Below are positions 54,142 through 62,715 of a stretch of DNA of 64,000 nucleotides, piece after piece. The stretch is from Sulfitobacter sp. EhC04. GTDB lineage: Bacteria > Pseudomonadota > Alphaproteobacteria > Rhodobacterales > Rhodobacteraceae. Every line of letters begins with the position of its first letter. Position 1 is the stretch's first letter. A program made the translations under genes and the position numbers. Where the stretch lies: contig NZ_LXYI01000015.1 in the NCBI RefSeq assembly GCF_001650875.1, forward strand, positions 1 through 64,000. Reading direction: 5' to 3'. Under the pieces are notes generated by a model that was not told the origin of the DNA, did not search any database, and worked only from the letters and a program-made list of their open reading frames with translations.

Positions 54142-54747
54142 CTACAACATATTGTGTACGGGCTTGAACGAACGTCTATGGTGAGGGGTCACACCAAGAT
54201 TTTGAAGCGCCGAGATGTGGCTTTTTGATCCATATCCCATGTTGGTCTCCCAGCCATAGCCGGGGTGCTGTTGCGCAAGGGACAACATGACACAATCTCG
54301 ACATACTTTGGCCATGATTGAGGCCGCCGAAATGCTCTGCGACCGGGCATCGCCCTTGATGATCGTCTCTGCCGGGAGGGTCAGATCGCGGGGCAGCATA
54401 TTGCCGTCGACCAACGCGTAATCCGCTGGGGTTTTCAGCCCCGCCAGCGCGCGCATCATCGCCAGATGGCTGGCCCGCAGGATGTTCAGCGTATCAATCT
54501 CCTCCACGCTGGCATGGGCGATGCTGACATCCGCCACCTGCATGATCTCTTCATACAGGCGCGCGCGTGACCGTTTGGTCAGTTTCTTGGAATCGTTCAG
54601 CCCCTCGGGGATGCGCGCGGGGTCCAGCACCACTGCGGCTGCGGTGACAGGACCTGCCAAGGGGCCACGGCCGACCTCGTCCACTCCGGCGATCCGAAGG
54701 AACCCCCGACCCTGGGCTGCGTGTTCAAATGAATAATCCGGACTCAT
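54142..54747 (-). CDS. rnhB: Ribonuclease HII
   Basis: The 201-residue product has the RNase HII active site: RIAGVDEVGRGPLAGPVTAAAVVL (first two acidic ligands), the LNDSKKLTKRSRARLYEEI motif, DYALVDGN and IIKGDARSQSISAASIMAKVCRD. It removes single ribonucleotides and RNA from RNA-DNA hybrids. The ATG at 54747 gives the expected N-terminus. It lies upstream of ccrM on the same strand, the usual pairing in alphaproteobacteria. Confidence 0.94.
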   Translation of the reverse strand: MSPDYSFEHAAQGRGFLRIAGVDEVGRGPLAGPVTAAAVVLDPARIPEGLNDSKKLTKRSRARLYEEIMQVADVSIAHASVEEIDTLNILRASHLAMMRALAGLKTPADYALVDGNMLPRDLTLPAETIIKGDARSQSISAASIMAKVCRDCVMLSLAQQHPGYGWETNMGYGSKSHISALQNLGVTPHHRRSFKPVHNML

Positions 54748-54899
54748 GACGCTTCCAAAACGCAAGACGGCCCGCGCCGCAAGGCCCGGACCGTCAGAAA
54801 CCATCTACTGGTTACATGAAAAGGCGGGGGAAGTGCCCGAACACCTCCCCCAGTTTCCCGCAGGTCAGGGACCTGGCCTGCGAGGCATGACCTGCGGTT

Positions 54900-55418
54900 T
54901 TATCCGCGGGCCAATCTGTATCCCGCATCCCGCAGGCAGCGCGCTTCAAAGCCGCTGCGCAGGCCGTTTGGGGTCCCGAACTTGTATTGGCAGTTCTGGG
55001 GCAGGGATTTCACGTGGCGATAGTTGCGCTGCAGGCAGCGTTCGCCGAACATCTGGATTGTGCCGCGACGGGTGTCGAAGCTTTGGAAGCACTGTTTGGG
55101 CAGCAGCTTGTTGTTCACATGGCGCGGCAGGGGACGCGGCTGCGGATGATAGCGCGGCGGATTGTGACGCGGCTGGACGCCACGCGGCGGATAATGACGC
55201 GGGGGTGTTGTCCGGGGATGGTTGTAGACCGGCGCGGGCTGGTGGTTGGCGCGCTTCTTCTTGTTGTTGTCGTGAATGATCTTGCCCACGACGGCGACGC
55301 CGAGGATGGCGGCAAGGGCGCGCACGGTGTCGCGATCACCGGCAAAGGCGGGGGCAGCGCCCATGGCGGTGATCGCGATGGATGCGGCGGCGATGGTGGC
55401 GATGAATCGGCGGTACAT
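54900..55418 (-). CDS. Secreted Pro/His/Asn-rich protein of unknown function
   Basis: The 172-residue protein has a signal peptide (FIATIAAASIAITAMGAAPAFA), a hydrophobic segment (TVRALAAILGVAVVGKIIHDNNKKKR), a low-complexity middle (many P, H, R, N residues: about 90-120), and a C-terminal cysteine-containing domain (four Cys: QCFQSF, ERCLQRNY, QNCQYKF, ARCLRD). The paired cysteines suggest two disulfides in the periplasm. AGGA precedes the ATG. I recognise this pattern from Rhodobacteraceae proteins of unknown function, but not a named family. Confidence 0.7.
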   Translation of the reverse strand: MYRRFIATIAAASIAITAMGAAPAFAGDRDTVRALAAILGVAVVGKIIHDNNKKKRANHQPAPVYNHPRTTPPRHYPPRGVQPRHNPPRYHPQPRPLPRHVNNKLLPKQCFQSFDTRRGTIQMFGERCLQRNYRHVKSLPQNCQYKFGTPNGLRSGFEARCLRDAGYRLARG

Positions 55419-55584
55419 GTGTCTGATCCTTATTAGAGGGTGCAGACGGGGGCCGCCTGCTGATGGGATCAAACTGGGGTCAGGGGGGCAAGACAGGCAA
55501 TATCAGGGGAATGTTATCGGATATCAGAACCTCTAAACCCCTTTGGATATTGAATATCAGCGGACAAAAGCGCAGAGATACTAC

Positions 55585-55875
55585 ATGAAACACGCCATCC
55601 TTTCCATTCTGTCTGCGGGTCTGATCGCTGCTGCCCTGCCTGTCTCGGCGGCGGGGTGTTATGCCGATTACAAGGCCAAGCAAGACAACCCGCTGCGCCT
55701 GCACTACGGCGTTGCGCAAATCAACGGGGCCTGCAATGCAGGTGCCGCCAAGGCGGAGCTTTCCGCCCGGCTTTCGGCGCAGGGGTGGACCCTGCTCAAC
55801 ATCCTGTCGGTCTTTGGCGAGGACGGGTTGGCACAGAGGAGAGACAGTGCAGGATCAAACTATCTCCGCTTCTGA
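55585..55875 (+). CDS. Small secreted protein of unknown function
   Basis: This 96-residue product has a signal peptide (AILSILSAGLIAAALPVSAAG) and a short mature domain with two cysteines (GCYADYKAKQDNPLRLHYGVAQINGACNAG). The mature part, roughly 75 residues, looks folded and has an Ala-rich helix (AAKAELSARLSAQGWTLLNILSVFG). Function unknown. Its 3' end overlaps the next gene by 29 bases, so the two are probably coupled. Confidence 0.75.
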   Translation: MKHAILSILSAGLIAAALPVSAAGCYADYKAKQDNPLRLHYGVAQINGACNAGAAKAELSARLSAQGWTLLNILSVFGEDGLAQRRDSAGSNYLRF

Positions 55876-56551
55876 CATGCGCCGCTTTGGCGGCCGCATT
55901 GTGGGTGCCGGAATTACAGCAATTGTCGCGGCCCTGCTGATCGCGGCAGGGCTGCTGTTCTGGTCCCTGCCCGATGCCAATGCCTTCAATGCCGAAGTCA
56001 CACGTATCTTTGTCGAGAACGATGACCTGACATCCGGTACGGAAATCAAGTTGCTGGAGATCCTGGCACAATCCGGCACCGCCTTTTCCGAAACCCTCAA
56101 CAGTTATCGCATGGTGATCTTTGTGCTGCTGGTCTTTGCCACGGCGATGCTGGTGGCGGCGCTGGTCTTTCTGATCATGCTGGTTGGTTTCAACCGTCGC
56201 ATGGCCCAGATCGAGCGGGCGGGCATCCAGGTGAATTCGCTTCTTATCAGTCGCGAGGAAAATACCGTGTACCTCAACAACCTCGGCTTCAAGTTGACCG
56301 ATGCGGCAATGGAAACCATGAGCGTGCTGGCCGAGGCCCGGATGGACGATGACGTCCTGTCCGGTTCCGAGATCGAAGGGGTCATTTCCGGCCGCAACGC
56401 CGCCGATTGCGACGAGGCCGCAGGGGCAACGCGAATCAAGCGGTTGCGCGATACGCTGGGCAACCAGATTGTCAGTGAGCTTCTGGTCAAGAACATCGCG
56501 CGGCGCGGTTACATGCTGGCCATCGACAAGGACGTGATCAAGGTCATCTGA
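55847..56551 (+). CDS. Membrane-anchored protein with winged-helix-like C-terminus
   Basis: Starting at GTG 55847 (AGGAG six bases upstream), this 234-residue protein has two membrane helices (VGAGITAIVAALLIAAGLLFWSL, residues about 20-42, and MVIFVLLVFATAMLVAALVFLIMLVGF, about 88-115) with a periplasmic segment between them. The C-terminal cytoplasmic part contains VLSGSEIEGVISGRNAADCDEAAGATRIKRLRDTLGNQIVSELLVKNIARRGYMLAI, whose spacing resembles an OmpR-type winged helix (recognition helix, then a wing). I infer a membrane-tethered DNA-binding regulator, but this is not a secure family assignment. Confidence 0.6.
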   Translation: MQDQTISASDMRRFGGRIVGAGITAIVAALLIAAGLLFWSLPDANAFNAEVTRIFVENDDLTSGTEIKLLEILAQSGTAFSETLNSYRMVIFVLLVFATAMLVAALVFLIMLVGFNRRMAQIERAGIQVNSLLISREENTVYLNNLGFKLTDAAMETMSVLAEARMDDDVLSGSEIEGVISGRNAADCDEAAGATRIKRLRDTLGNQIVSELLVKNIARRGYMLAIDKDVIKVI

Positions 56552-56651
56552 CCCCCGCCGCGCGATACAAGGCAGTGCGCCTGTTCGCACCCTCTGGTCA
56601 ACAGGACACGGCCCGGCGTAGGGTCCGGCAGAAACTGCAAGGACCCCTGTC

Positions 56652-57425
56652 ATGCCCGTACCTGTGAACCCCTTCAAAAAAGCCCTCAGCGCGGGCGAAA
56701 CAGTCTTTGGCTGCTGGCTCGGCCTTGCCGATACTTTCAGCGCCGAACTGATGGGCACCGCCGGGTTCGACTGGCTTTTGATCGACGGTGAACATGCGCC
56801 CAACGACCTGCGGTCGATCCTGGCGCAACTTCAGGTTCTTGCCGCCTCACCCAGTCACGCCGTGGTTCGGTTGCCGATCGGCGAAACCTACATGATCAAG
56901 CAGGTGCTGGACGCAGGCGCGCAGACCGTGCTGGTTCCGATGGTGGAAAGCGCCGACCAGGCCCGGCAGTTGGTGCGCGATGTGACCTATCCCCCCCACG
57001 GCGACAGGGGCGTGGGATATGCGCTGACCCGTGCGTCGCGTTTCTCGCAGATCACTGACTATGGCGCTACTGCCGATGCGCAGACATGCCTGCTGGTGCA
57101 GGTCGAGAACCTCAAGGGGCTGGCCGCACTTGACGATATCCTTGCTGTTGATGGGGTGGACGGAGTCTTTATCGGGCCGGCCGATCTGGCGGCGGACATG
57201 GGGCATATGGGCAATGCCCAGCATCCGGATGTTCAGACCGCAATCATGGACGCCCTGCGCCGGATCAAGGTCGCAGGCAAAGCGCCCGGCATCCTTTCCA
57301 CAAGGGACGAAATGACAAATGAAGCCCTGGCGGCAGGCGCGCAGTTTGTTGCCGTCGGTGCCGATGTCCTGCTGCTCAGCCACACCGCACAGGCGCTGGC
57401 GCGGAAATGGATACCCCAAGCCTGA
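56652..57425 (+). CDS. HpcH/HpaI-family aldolase
   Basis: The 257-residue product is a metal-dependent class II aldolase: FGCWLGLADTFSAELMGTAGFDWLLIDGEHAPND, VVRLPIGETYMIKQVLDAGAQTVLVPMVESADQARQLV, RGVGYALTRASRF, LLVQVENLKGL and VFIGPADLAADMG. Relatives split 4-hydroxy-2-oxoheptanedioate or 2-keto-3-deoxy sugar acids to pyruvate and an aldehyde. It couples by a TGATG junction to an MFS transporter gene, so substrate uptake and cleavage may go together. Confidence 0.92.
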   Translation: MPVPVNPFKKALSAGETVFGCWLGLADTFSAELMGTAGFDWLLIDGEHAPNDLRSILAQLQVLAASPSHAVVRLPIGETYMIKQVLDAGAQTVLVPMVESADQARQLVRDVTYPPHGDRGVGYALTRASRFSQITDYGATADAQTCLLVQVENLKGLAALDDILAVDGVDGVFIGPADLAADMGHMGNAQHPDVQTAIMDALRRIKVAGKAPGILSTRDEMTNEALAAGAQFVAVGADVLLLSHTAQALARKWIPQA

Positions 57426-58600
57426 TGCATATCGGTCTGATCCTGCTGGCGCTTGCCTATGTGCTGAGCCAGTTCTTTCGCGCCTTCCTGGCCGTGCTGG
57501 CCAAGATTCTTGAACAGGATATCGGCGCTTCGCCAGATGACCTGGCCTTTGCCTCCGGCCTGTGGTTCGTCGCCTTCGCGGCGGCACAGATCCCGATTGG
57601 CGCGGCCCTGGACAGCATCGGTCCCCGCCGGACCGCCGCCGGGCTGCTGCTGATCGGCGGCGGCGGCGGGGCGGCTGTGTTTGCGATGGCAACCAGCCCA
57701 CTGCATATCGCCATCGCGATGACGCTGATCGGCGTCGGCTGCGCGCCTGTGCTGATGGCGTCCTACTATATCTTTGCCCGCGAATACCCGCCGATGCGGT
57801 TTGCCCTTCTGGCGTCTGTCATGGTTGGGGTGGGCAGCCTGGGCAACCTCGTGGCCTCCTATCCGATGGCGCTGTCGGCGGAACTGCTGGGCTGGCGCAC
57901 CTCTCTCTGGGGGCTGGGCGGCCTGTCGACGCTGGTGGCGCTGTCGATCTATCTGTGGGTCAGGGACCCCGCCAAGGTCGAAGGCGAAACCAAGGGGTCG
58001 CTTGCAGAGCTTTTCAAACTGCGGGCGCTCTGGTTCATCTTTCCCCTGATGGGGGTCAACTATGCCCTGCCGGGCGCGGTGCGCGGCCTCTGGATTGGTC
58101 CCTACCTGACAGATGTGTTCGGGGCGGATACCAGTGCAGTAGGGCTTGCAAGCCTGCTGATGGGCACCGCCATGATCTCCGGTACATTGTTCTACGGCTT
58201 TGCCGACCGGCTCTTTCCGTCGCGCAAATGGATGCTGGCAGGCGGGGCGATGGTCACCTGCCTTGCGACCTTCACTGTGATCCTGCTGCCCGCGCATTCG
58301 CTGGTCCTGGCGGTCGGGCTGATCTGTGCCATCGGGTTCTTTGGAAGCGGCTATGCGGTGATCATGGCGCATGGGCGCAGCTTTCTGCCGCCGCATCTGA
58401 TCGGACGGGGGGTGACCATGCTCAACCTCTTCAGCATCGGCGGGGTCGGCATTCTGCAATTCGCATCCGGACGGGTCTATCACCACTATGCCGGAACGGG
58501 CGACACGGTACTGCCCTATATGATGGTTTTTGTCCTGCTGGGTGCCTGCCTGGTGGCGGGGTTGCTGGTGTACCTTTTCAGCAGCGACCGCGCCGCCTGA
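57425..58600 (+). CDS. MFS transporter
   Basis: This 391-residue protein has twelve hydrophobic segments and MFS features: FRAFLAVLAKILEQDIGASPDDLAFASGLWFVAFAAAQIPIGAALDSIGPRRTAAGLLLIGG (motif A-like GAALDSIGPRRT). The loop after helix 6 carries RDPAKVEGETKGSLAELFKLRALWFIFPLM. Substrate unknown; coupling to the upstream aldolase suggests a carboxylate or aromatic acid. ATG 57425 (TGATG with the aldolase stop) is preferred; ATG 57407 would overlap by 19 bases. Confidence 0.9.
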   Translation: MHIGLILLALAYVLSQFFRAFLAVLAKILEQDIGASPDDLAFASGLWFVAFAAAQIPIGAALDSIGPRRTAAGLLLIGGGGGAAVFAMATSPLHIAIAMTLIGVGCAPVLMASYYIFAREYPPMRFALLASVMVGVGSLGNLVASYPMALSAELLGWRTSLWGLGGLSTLVALSIYLWVRDPAKVEGETKGSLAELFKLRALWFIFPLMGVNYALPGAVRGLWIGPYLTDVFGADTSAVGLASLLMGTAMISGTLFYGFADRLFPSRKWMLAGGAMVTCLATFTVILLPAHSLVLAVGLICAIGFFGSGYAVIMAHGRSFLPPHLIGRGVTMLNLFSIGGVGILQFASGRVYHHYAGTGDTVLPYMMVFVLLGACLVAGLLVYLFSSDRAA

Positions 58601-58686
58601 CCGCCCGCGCATCGCGCAGCCCTTTCCCTTTGCCGACAGGCGCGATAAAGGGCAGCCACCATCACACATAACATTGGAGAATTCAG

Positions 58687-59709
58687 ATGGGTTATCGCGT
58701 CGCCGTCGTGGGCGCCACAGGCAATGTGGGCCGCGAAATGCTGAACATTCTGGCAGAGCGCCAGTTCCCCGTGGATGAGGTCGTGGCCCTGGCCAGCCGC
58801 AAATCCATGGGCACGGAAGTCAGCTTTGGGGACAAGACGCTCAAATGCAAGGATCTGGACACGTTCGACTTTACGGGCTGGGACATGGCGCTGTTCGCCG
58901 TGGGCTCAGACGCCACCAAGAAGTACGCGCCGGGTGCCGCCAAGGCCGGATGCGTGGTGATCGACAACTCGTCACTCTACCGCTACGATCCGGACGTGCC
59001 GCTGATCGTTCCCGAGGTGAACCCGCAGGCGATCCATGATTACGCAAAGCGCAACATCATCGCCAACCCGAACTGTTCGACCGCGCAGATGGTTGTTGCG
59101 CTCAAGCCCCTGCACGACCGTGCGACGATCAAGCGGGTGGTGGTCAGCACCTATCAATCCGTGTCCGGCGCGGGCAAGGAAGGCATTGACGAACTGTGGG
59201 ATCAGACCAAGTCGATCTACAACCCGGTCGACGACAAACCGGCGAAAAAGTTCACCAAGCAGATCGCCTTCAACGTGATTCCGCATATCGACGTCTTCAT
59301 GGAAGACGGGTCGACCAAGGAAGAATGGAAGATGGTTGCAGAGACCAAAAAGATCGTGGACCCCAAGATCAAGGTCACGGCCACCTGCGTCCGCGTCCCG
59401 GTCTTCGTGGGCCACTCGGAGGCGATCAACATCGAGTTCGAGGATCATTTGGACGAGGACGAAGCGCGCGAGATCCTGCGCGAGGCGCCCGGCATCATGG
59501 TGATCGACAAGCGCGAGGACGGTGGCTACGTCACGCCGATCGAATGCGTGGGCGATTTCGCGACCTTCATCAGCCGCATCCGTCAGGACAGCACCATCGA
59601 CAACGGCCTGAACCTGTGGTGCGTCAGCGACAACCTGCGCAAGGGTGCCGCCCTGAACGCGGTACAGATCGCCGAGTTGCTGGGCCGTGAGGTTCTGAAA
59701 AAGGGTTAG
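58687..59709 (+). CDS. asd: Aspartate-semialdehyde dehydrogenase
   Basis: The 340-residue enzyme makes aspartate semialdehyde for lysine, diaminopimelate, threonine and methionine synthesis. It has the NADP motif YRVAVVGATGNVGREM, the catalytic cysteine in IIANPNCSTAQMVVALKPL, VSTYQSVSGAGKEGIDEL and the substrate/catalytic His in VPVFVGHSEAINIEF. Length is normal. GGAG precedes the ATG, and its own terminator follows. Confidence 0.96.
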   Translation: MGYRVAVVGATGNVGREMLNILAERQFPVDEVVALASRKSMGTEVSFGDKTLKCKDLDTFDFTGWDMALFAVGSDATKKYAPGAAKAGCVVIDNSSLYRYDPDVPLIVPEVNPQAIHDYAKRNIIANPNCSTAQMVVALKPLHDRATIKRVVVSTYQSVSGAGKEGIDELWDQTKSIYNPVDDKPAKKFTKQIAFNVIPHIDVFMEDGSTKEEWKMVAETKKIVDPKIKVTATCVRVPVFVGHSEAINIEFEDHLDEDEAREILREAPGIMVIDKREDGGYVTPIECVGDFATFISRIRQDSTIDNGLNLWCVSDNLRKGAALNAVQIAELLGREVLKKG

Positions 59710-59734
59710 GCGGGCTTTCGCTTTGACCGGGATC

Positions 59735-59760
59735 AGGGGCCTTGCGGCCCCTTTTCTTTT
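59735..59760 (+). terminator. Rho-independent terminator of asd
   Basis: GGGGCC-TTGC-GGCCCC (59736-59751) is followed by TTTTCTTTT. It lies 26 bases beyond the asd stop codon. Confidence 0.9.
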
Positions 59761-59811
59761 GCCCGGCAGGCTTGCACAATGTGGCCAGTTATTGATCACA
59801 GGGATTACCCG

Positions 59812-61434
59812 ATGCGTATTGTTGCCGCCTGCCTGCTCAGCCTGCCCACCGTGGCCCAGGCCGACACATTTACCCTTGCCAGTGCCCCCACTGCCGCCGT
59901 CGTCTACGGCTACGGCGCGCAGGTCACGCGCGAGGTTGCCTTCACCGTTCCTGCCGGTTCGCATGAGGTCATCCTGCCCGATCTGCCTGCCTGGATGCAG
60001 GGCGACATGCTGCGGGTCAGCCTGGACGGCGCGCGCCTTGGGGCGACGCAATTCCGCTCCTCTGCCGTTCCCCCCCGTCCCGACACTGACAGCGCCGCAG
60101 TCACTTCTGCGAAGGACCGCATCAAGGCCGCAGAACGCGCGATCACCGATCTTGAGGACCGGGTCGCCGAAGCCCGCCTTGCCGCCGCTGCGGCAGAGGC
60201 AAAGGTCGGCTTTCTGGGCGCTTTGGGAACAAACGAAGGGTTGCCAAGCGATGTGACAACCCTGAGCGATATCGCCCGGATGGTCGAAACCGAAACGCTG
60301 GCCGCCCGGCAGGCCGCCCTTGCGGCGCAGCAACGCGCCCGAGACATCGAGAGAGACCGCGAGGATCTCGACAAGGAGTTGAATGATGCGAAAGCCGCGC
60401 TTGCCGCTCTCACTCCGCCGCCCAAGGAAGTATCGCAGTTGACCCTGTCGGTCACAGCCGAGGCCGAGGGGGAGCTGACCCTGTCACTGAGCTATCCCGT
60501 CGATGCGGGCTGGCGGCCGGTCTATGACCTCTACCTGCGCGGTGACGACCCTTCGACGCTGGAAATCGTCCGGGGGGCCATGATCGCGCAGTACAGCGGC
60601 GAGAACTGGGAGGATGTTGCGGTTACCCTTTCCACGCTGGCACCTGCATCGCAGATTCGCCCCAGCGTGGTGGCGCCTCAGCTGCGCCGGATCGAAGAGC
60701 CGGAGCCACCCCGCCCCATGGCGTCGCTGCGCAAGGAAAGCGGCAGCATGGATGCAGCGGCACCCGTCATGGAATCTGCGGTCAGGTTCGATGACAGCGT
60801 CGCAACTTCCTTCGACGGGCCGGGTGTGACCTATACCGTGGCGCGCCCGCTTGATCTGGCCAGTGGCGTGGACGCGACGCGGGTCAATCTGGACCAGCTG
60901 AGCTTTGACGCGCGCCGCTATGCCCATGCTGCACCGGCATTCGACAATACGGCGTATCTGATGGCCGAATTCACCAATACCACGCAGGAGCCCCTGCTGG
61001 CGGCAAATGAGGCAGCGCTTTATATCGACAACACGCTGGTCGGGCGCGCGCCATTCCCGCAGGTTCCGGCAGGGGGTGAGGGGGATGTTCCCTTTGGCCC
61101 GATCGAAGACCTGCAAGTGTCCTATACGATCCTGAACCAGTCCGAAGGCGATCGCGGCATCATCAGCCGGTCAAATGCCCAGCGTCAGCAGGTCCGCATG
61201 GATATCGAGAACCTTGGCAGGACCGATTGGGAAGTCGAGGTTCAGGCCGCCGTTCCCTACACCATACAGGATGACCTGATCATCAAGTGGAGCGCGGCCC
61301 CCGAACCGGATGAGACCAATGTCGAGGACCAGCGCGGGGTGCTGCAATGGAACATCGACGTGGCCGCCGGTGAAACCGGTGAAATCGAAATCCAGCAAGA
61401 GCTGAACTGGCCCGACGGCATGGTCCTGAGATAA
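59812..61434 (+). CDS. DUF4139 (MuiA-type mucoidy inhibitor) protein
   Basis: The 540-residue product has a short signal peptide (IVAACLLSLPTVAQA), an N-terminal DUF4140 beta domain (AAVVYGYGAQVTREVAFTVPAGSHEVILPDLP), a coiled-coil region of about 110 residues (AKDRIKAAERAITDLEDRVAEARLAAAAAEA to ERDREDLDKELNDAKAALAAL) and the C-terminal DUF4139 domain (LSLSYPVDAGWRPVYDLYL to GETGEIEIQQELNWPDGM). The family is found from bacteria to fungi; function unresolved, envelope role likely. AGGGA precedes the ATG at 59812. Confidence 0.88.
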   Translation: MRIVAACLLSLPTVAQADTFTLASAPTAAVVYGYGAQVTREVAFTVPAGSHEVILPDLPAWMQGDMLRVSLDGARLGATQFRSSAVPPRPDTDSAAVTSAKDRIKAAERAITDLEDRVAEARLAAAAAEAKVGFLGALGTNEGLPSDVTTLSDIARMVETETLAARQAALAAQQRARDIERDREDLDKELNDAKAALAALTPPPKEVSQLTLSVTAEAEGELTLSLSYPVDAGWRPVYDLYLRGDDPSTLEIVRGAMIAQYSGENWEDVAVTLSTLAPASQIRPSVVAPQLRRIEEPEPPRPMASLRKESGSMDAAAPVMESAVRFDDSVATSFDGPGVTYTVARPLDLASGVDATRVNLDQLSFDARRYAHAAPAFDNTAYLMAEFTNTTQEPLLAANEAALYIDNTLVGRAPFPQVPAGGEGDVPFGPIEDLQVSYTILNQSEGDRGIISRSNAQRQQVRMDIENLGRTDWEVEVQAAVPYTIQDDLIIKWSAAPEPDETNVEDQRGVLQWNIDVAAGETGEIEIQQELNWPDGMVLR

Positions 61435-61435
61435 A

Positions 61436-61458
61436 GGCGGGCGCCAGCGGCGCCTGCC
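61436..61458. terminator. GC-rich hairpin between convergent DUF4139 and carbonic anhydrase genes
   Basis: GGCGGGCGCC-AGC-GGCGCCTGCC can form a 10-bp stem with one G-U pair. There is no T-run on either side, so if it terminates transcription it does so weakly or with Rho. Confidence 0.4.
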
Positions 61459-61473
61459 AATGGGCTGACCCGG

Positions 61474-62124
61474 TTAAACGGGCTGGAAACGCTTGCTTTC
61501 CGAGCTGTAGTATTCAAGCCCGCCTTCGCCGATGTCGGTCCAGAGGCCGTGCATCGTCAACTGCCCCTGCTGGACCGGCTCTGCCACAAAGGGAAATGTC
61601 ATCAGGTTCTCAAGCGATGTCATCACCGCCAGTTTCTCCAACTGGCGTTCCTGTTCGACCCCCTCGGGCATCTTGGAGACCTCATCATACTTGGGTCGCA
61701 GAATGTCCATCCAGCGGCCCACGAAGCTGTCTTTCGCGTCCATCTCGGGGGCGTTGCCCTGGCACATGTCGATGCAGCCCTTGACGCCACCGCAGTTGGA
61801 ATGGCCCAGCACGATCAGATGGGCAACCTTCAACACCCGCACCGCGTATTCCACCGCAGCCGATGTGCCGTGATGGTCGCCATCGGGCTCATAAGGCGGG
61901 ACAAGGTTGGCGATATTCCGATGGATGAAGAATTCGCCCTGGTCGGCCCCGAAGATCGACGTCACATGCACCCGGCTGTCACAACACGAGATCACCATGG
62001 CGCGTGGGCGCTGCCCCTCGTCGGCCAGTCTGCGATACCACGAAGCGTTATCCGCATAGCTTGTTGCTTTCCAGCCATGATACCGCTGTATCAGATAGCC
62101 CGGCAGTGGTTTTGCCCTGTTCAT
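61474..62124 (-). CDS. Beta-class carbonic anhydrase
   Basis: This 216-residue beta-carbonic anhydrase has the zinc and catalytic motif CCDSRV (Cys47, Asp49, Arg51), the second zinc pair in LIVLGHSNCGGV (His and Cys) and IHRNIANLVPPYEPDGDHHGTSAAVEYAV. It interconverts bicarbonate and carbon dioxide. The ATG at 62124 with AAGGGG eight bases upstream is preferred over a GTG at 62151. It is a stand-alone gene, divergent from 62272. Confidence 0.93.
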   Translation of the reverse strand: MNRAKPLPGYLIQRYHGWKATSYADNASWYRRLADEGQRPRAMVISCCDSRVHVTSIFGADQGEFFIHRNIANLVPPYEPDGDHHGTSAAVEYAVRVLKVAHLIVLGHSNCGGVKGCIDMCQGNAPEMDAKDSFVGRWMDILRPKYDEVSKMPEGVEQERQLEKLAVMTSLENLMTFPFVAEPVQQGQLTMHGLWTDIGEGGLEYYSSESKRFQPV

Positions 62125-62271
62125 CGCGCTGATCCCCTTGTTCTCGGTCACGCTGAATTAGCCCAAATCAAAGGCGAATTCGAGCGAAAAGGTAGGTCCC
62201 CTCAACCCTTTTCAAACACCTGCGCAGCATAGTCGCACCGCAGCCGTGGGGGCTGATCAAGGGGTGAGACT

Positions 62272-62649
62272 ATGTTGGTTCTGCAAATGAAACCTATGGA
62301 AAACGTATGCGTCGATCAAACGCGGCTGGACGCGCTGTATACCCAATTGGGCGAAGCCGATGCTGAGGAGATTCTGTGCCGCGCGCTGGAGGACATCGCG
62401 CTGCGATTGTCGCATTGTTCGGAACTCTATCACAGTCAAGACATGCCGGAATTGCGCAGGAATACCCGCACGTTGATCGCCGTGGGTGGCCAGATCGGGA
62501 TGCTGGCCGTGACCCGCGTTGCCACAGATGTCGTTGCCTGTATCGACCGGGGGGATACCATCGCCATCGCCGCCACGCTTTCGCGATTGCTGCGGGTTGG
62601 AGAGCGGTCGCTTTGCGCGGTTTGGAACAGCGACGAAAGCCCGATCTGA
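62272..62649 (+). CDS. HPt-fold-like protein without phosphoacceptor histidine
   Basis: The 125-residue all-helical protein has the spacing of an HPt domain (PELRRNTRTLIAVGGQIGMLAVTRVATDVVACIDRGD, compare the usual AHxLKGxAxxxG), but where the phosphohistidine would stand there is Arg or Thr. It may be a degenerate HPt or a scaffold. The ATG at 62272 follows AAGGGGTGA. Function unknown; divergent from carbonic anhydrase. Confidence is for it being a gene more than for the fold. Confidence 0.65.
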   Translation: MLVLQMKPMENVCVDQTRLDALYTQLGEADAEEILCRALEDIALRLSHCSELYHSQDMPELRRNTRTLIAVGGQIGMLAVTRVATDVVACIDRGDTIAIAATLSRLLRVGERSLCAVWNSDESPI

Positions 62650-62715
62650 TGGCTTGCGGGCATCGCTGGAAAGGATAGGCTGCGCCGCAGGTTGTCCCAA
62701 AATCGAAAGCGTTCC

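Noticed and set aside
57233-58669. 478-codon open frame on the minus strand
   Set aside because: Antisense to the aldolase and MFS transporter genes; hydrophilic shadow without motifs.
58972-60333. 453-codon open frame on the minus strand
   Set aside because: Antisense to asd and the DUF4139 gene; no support.
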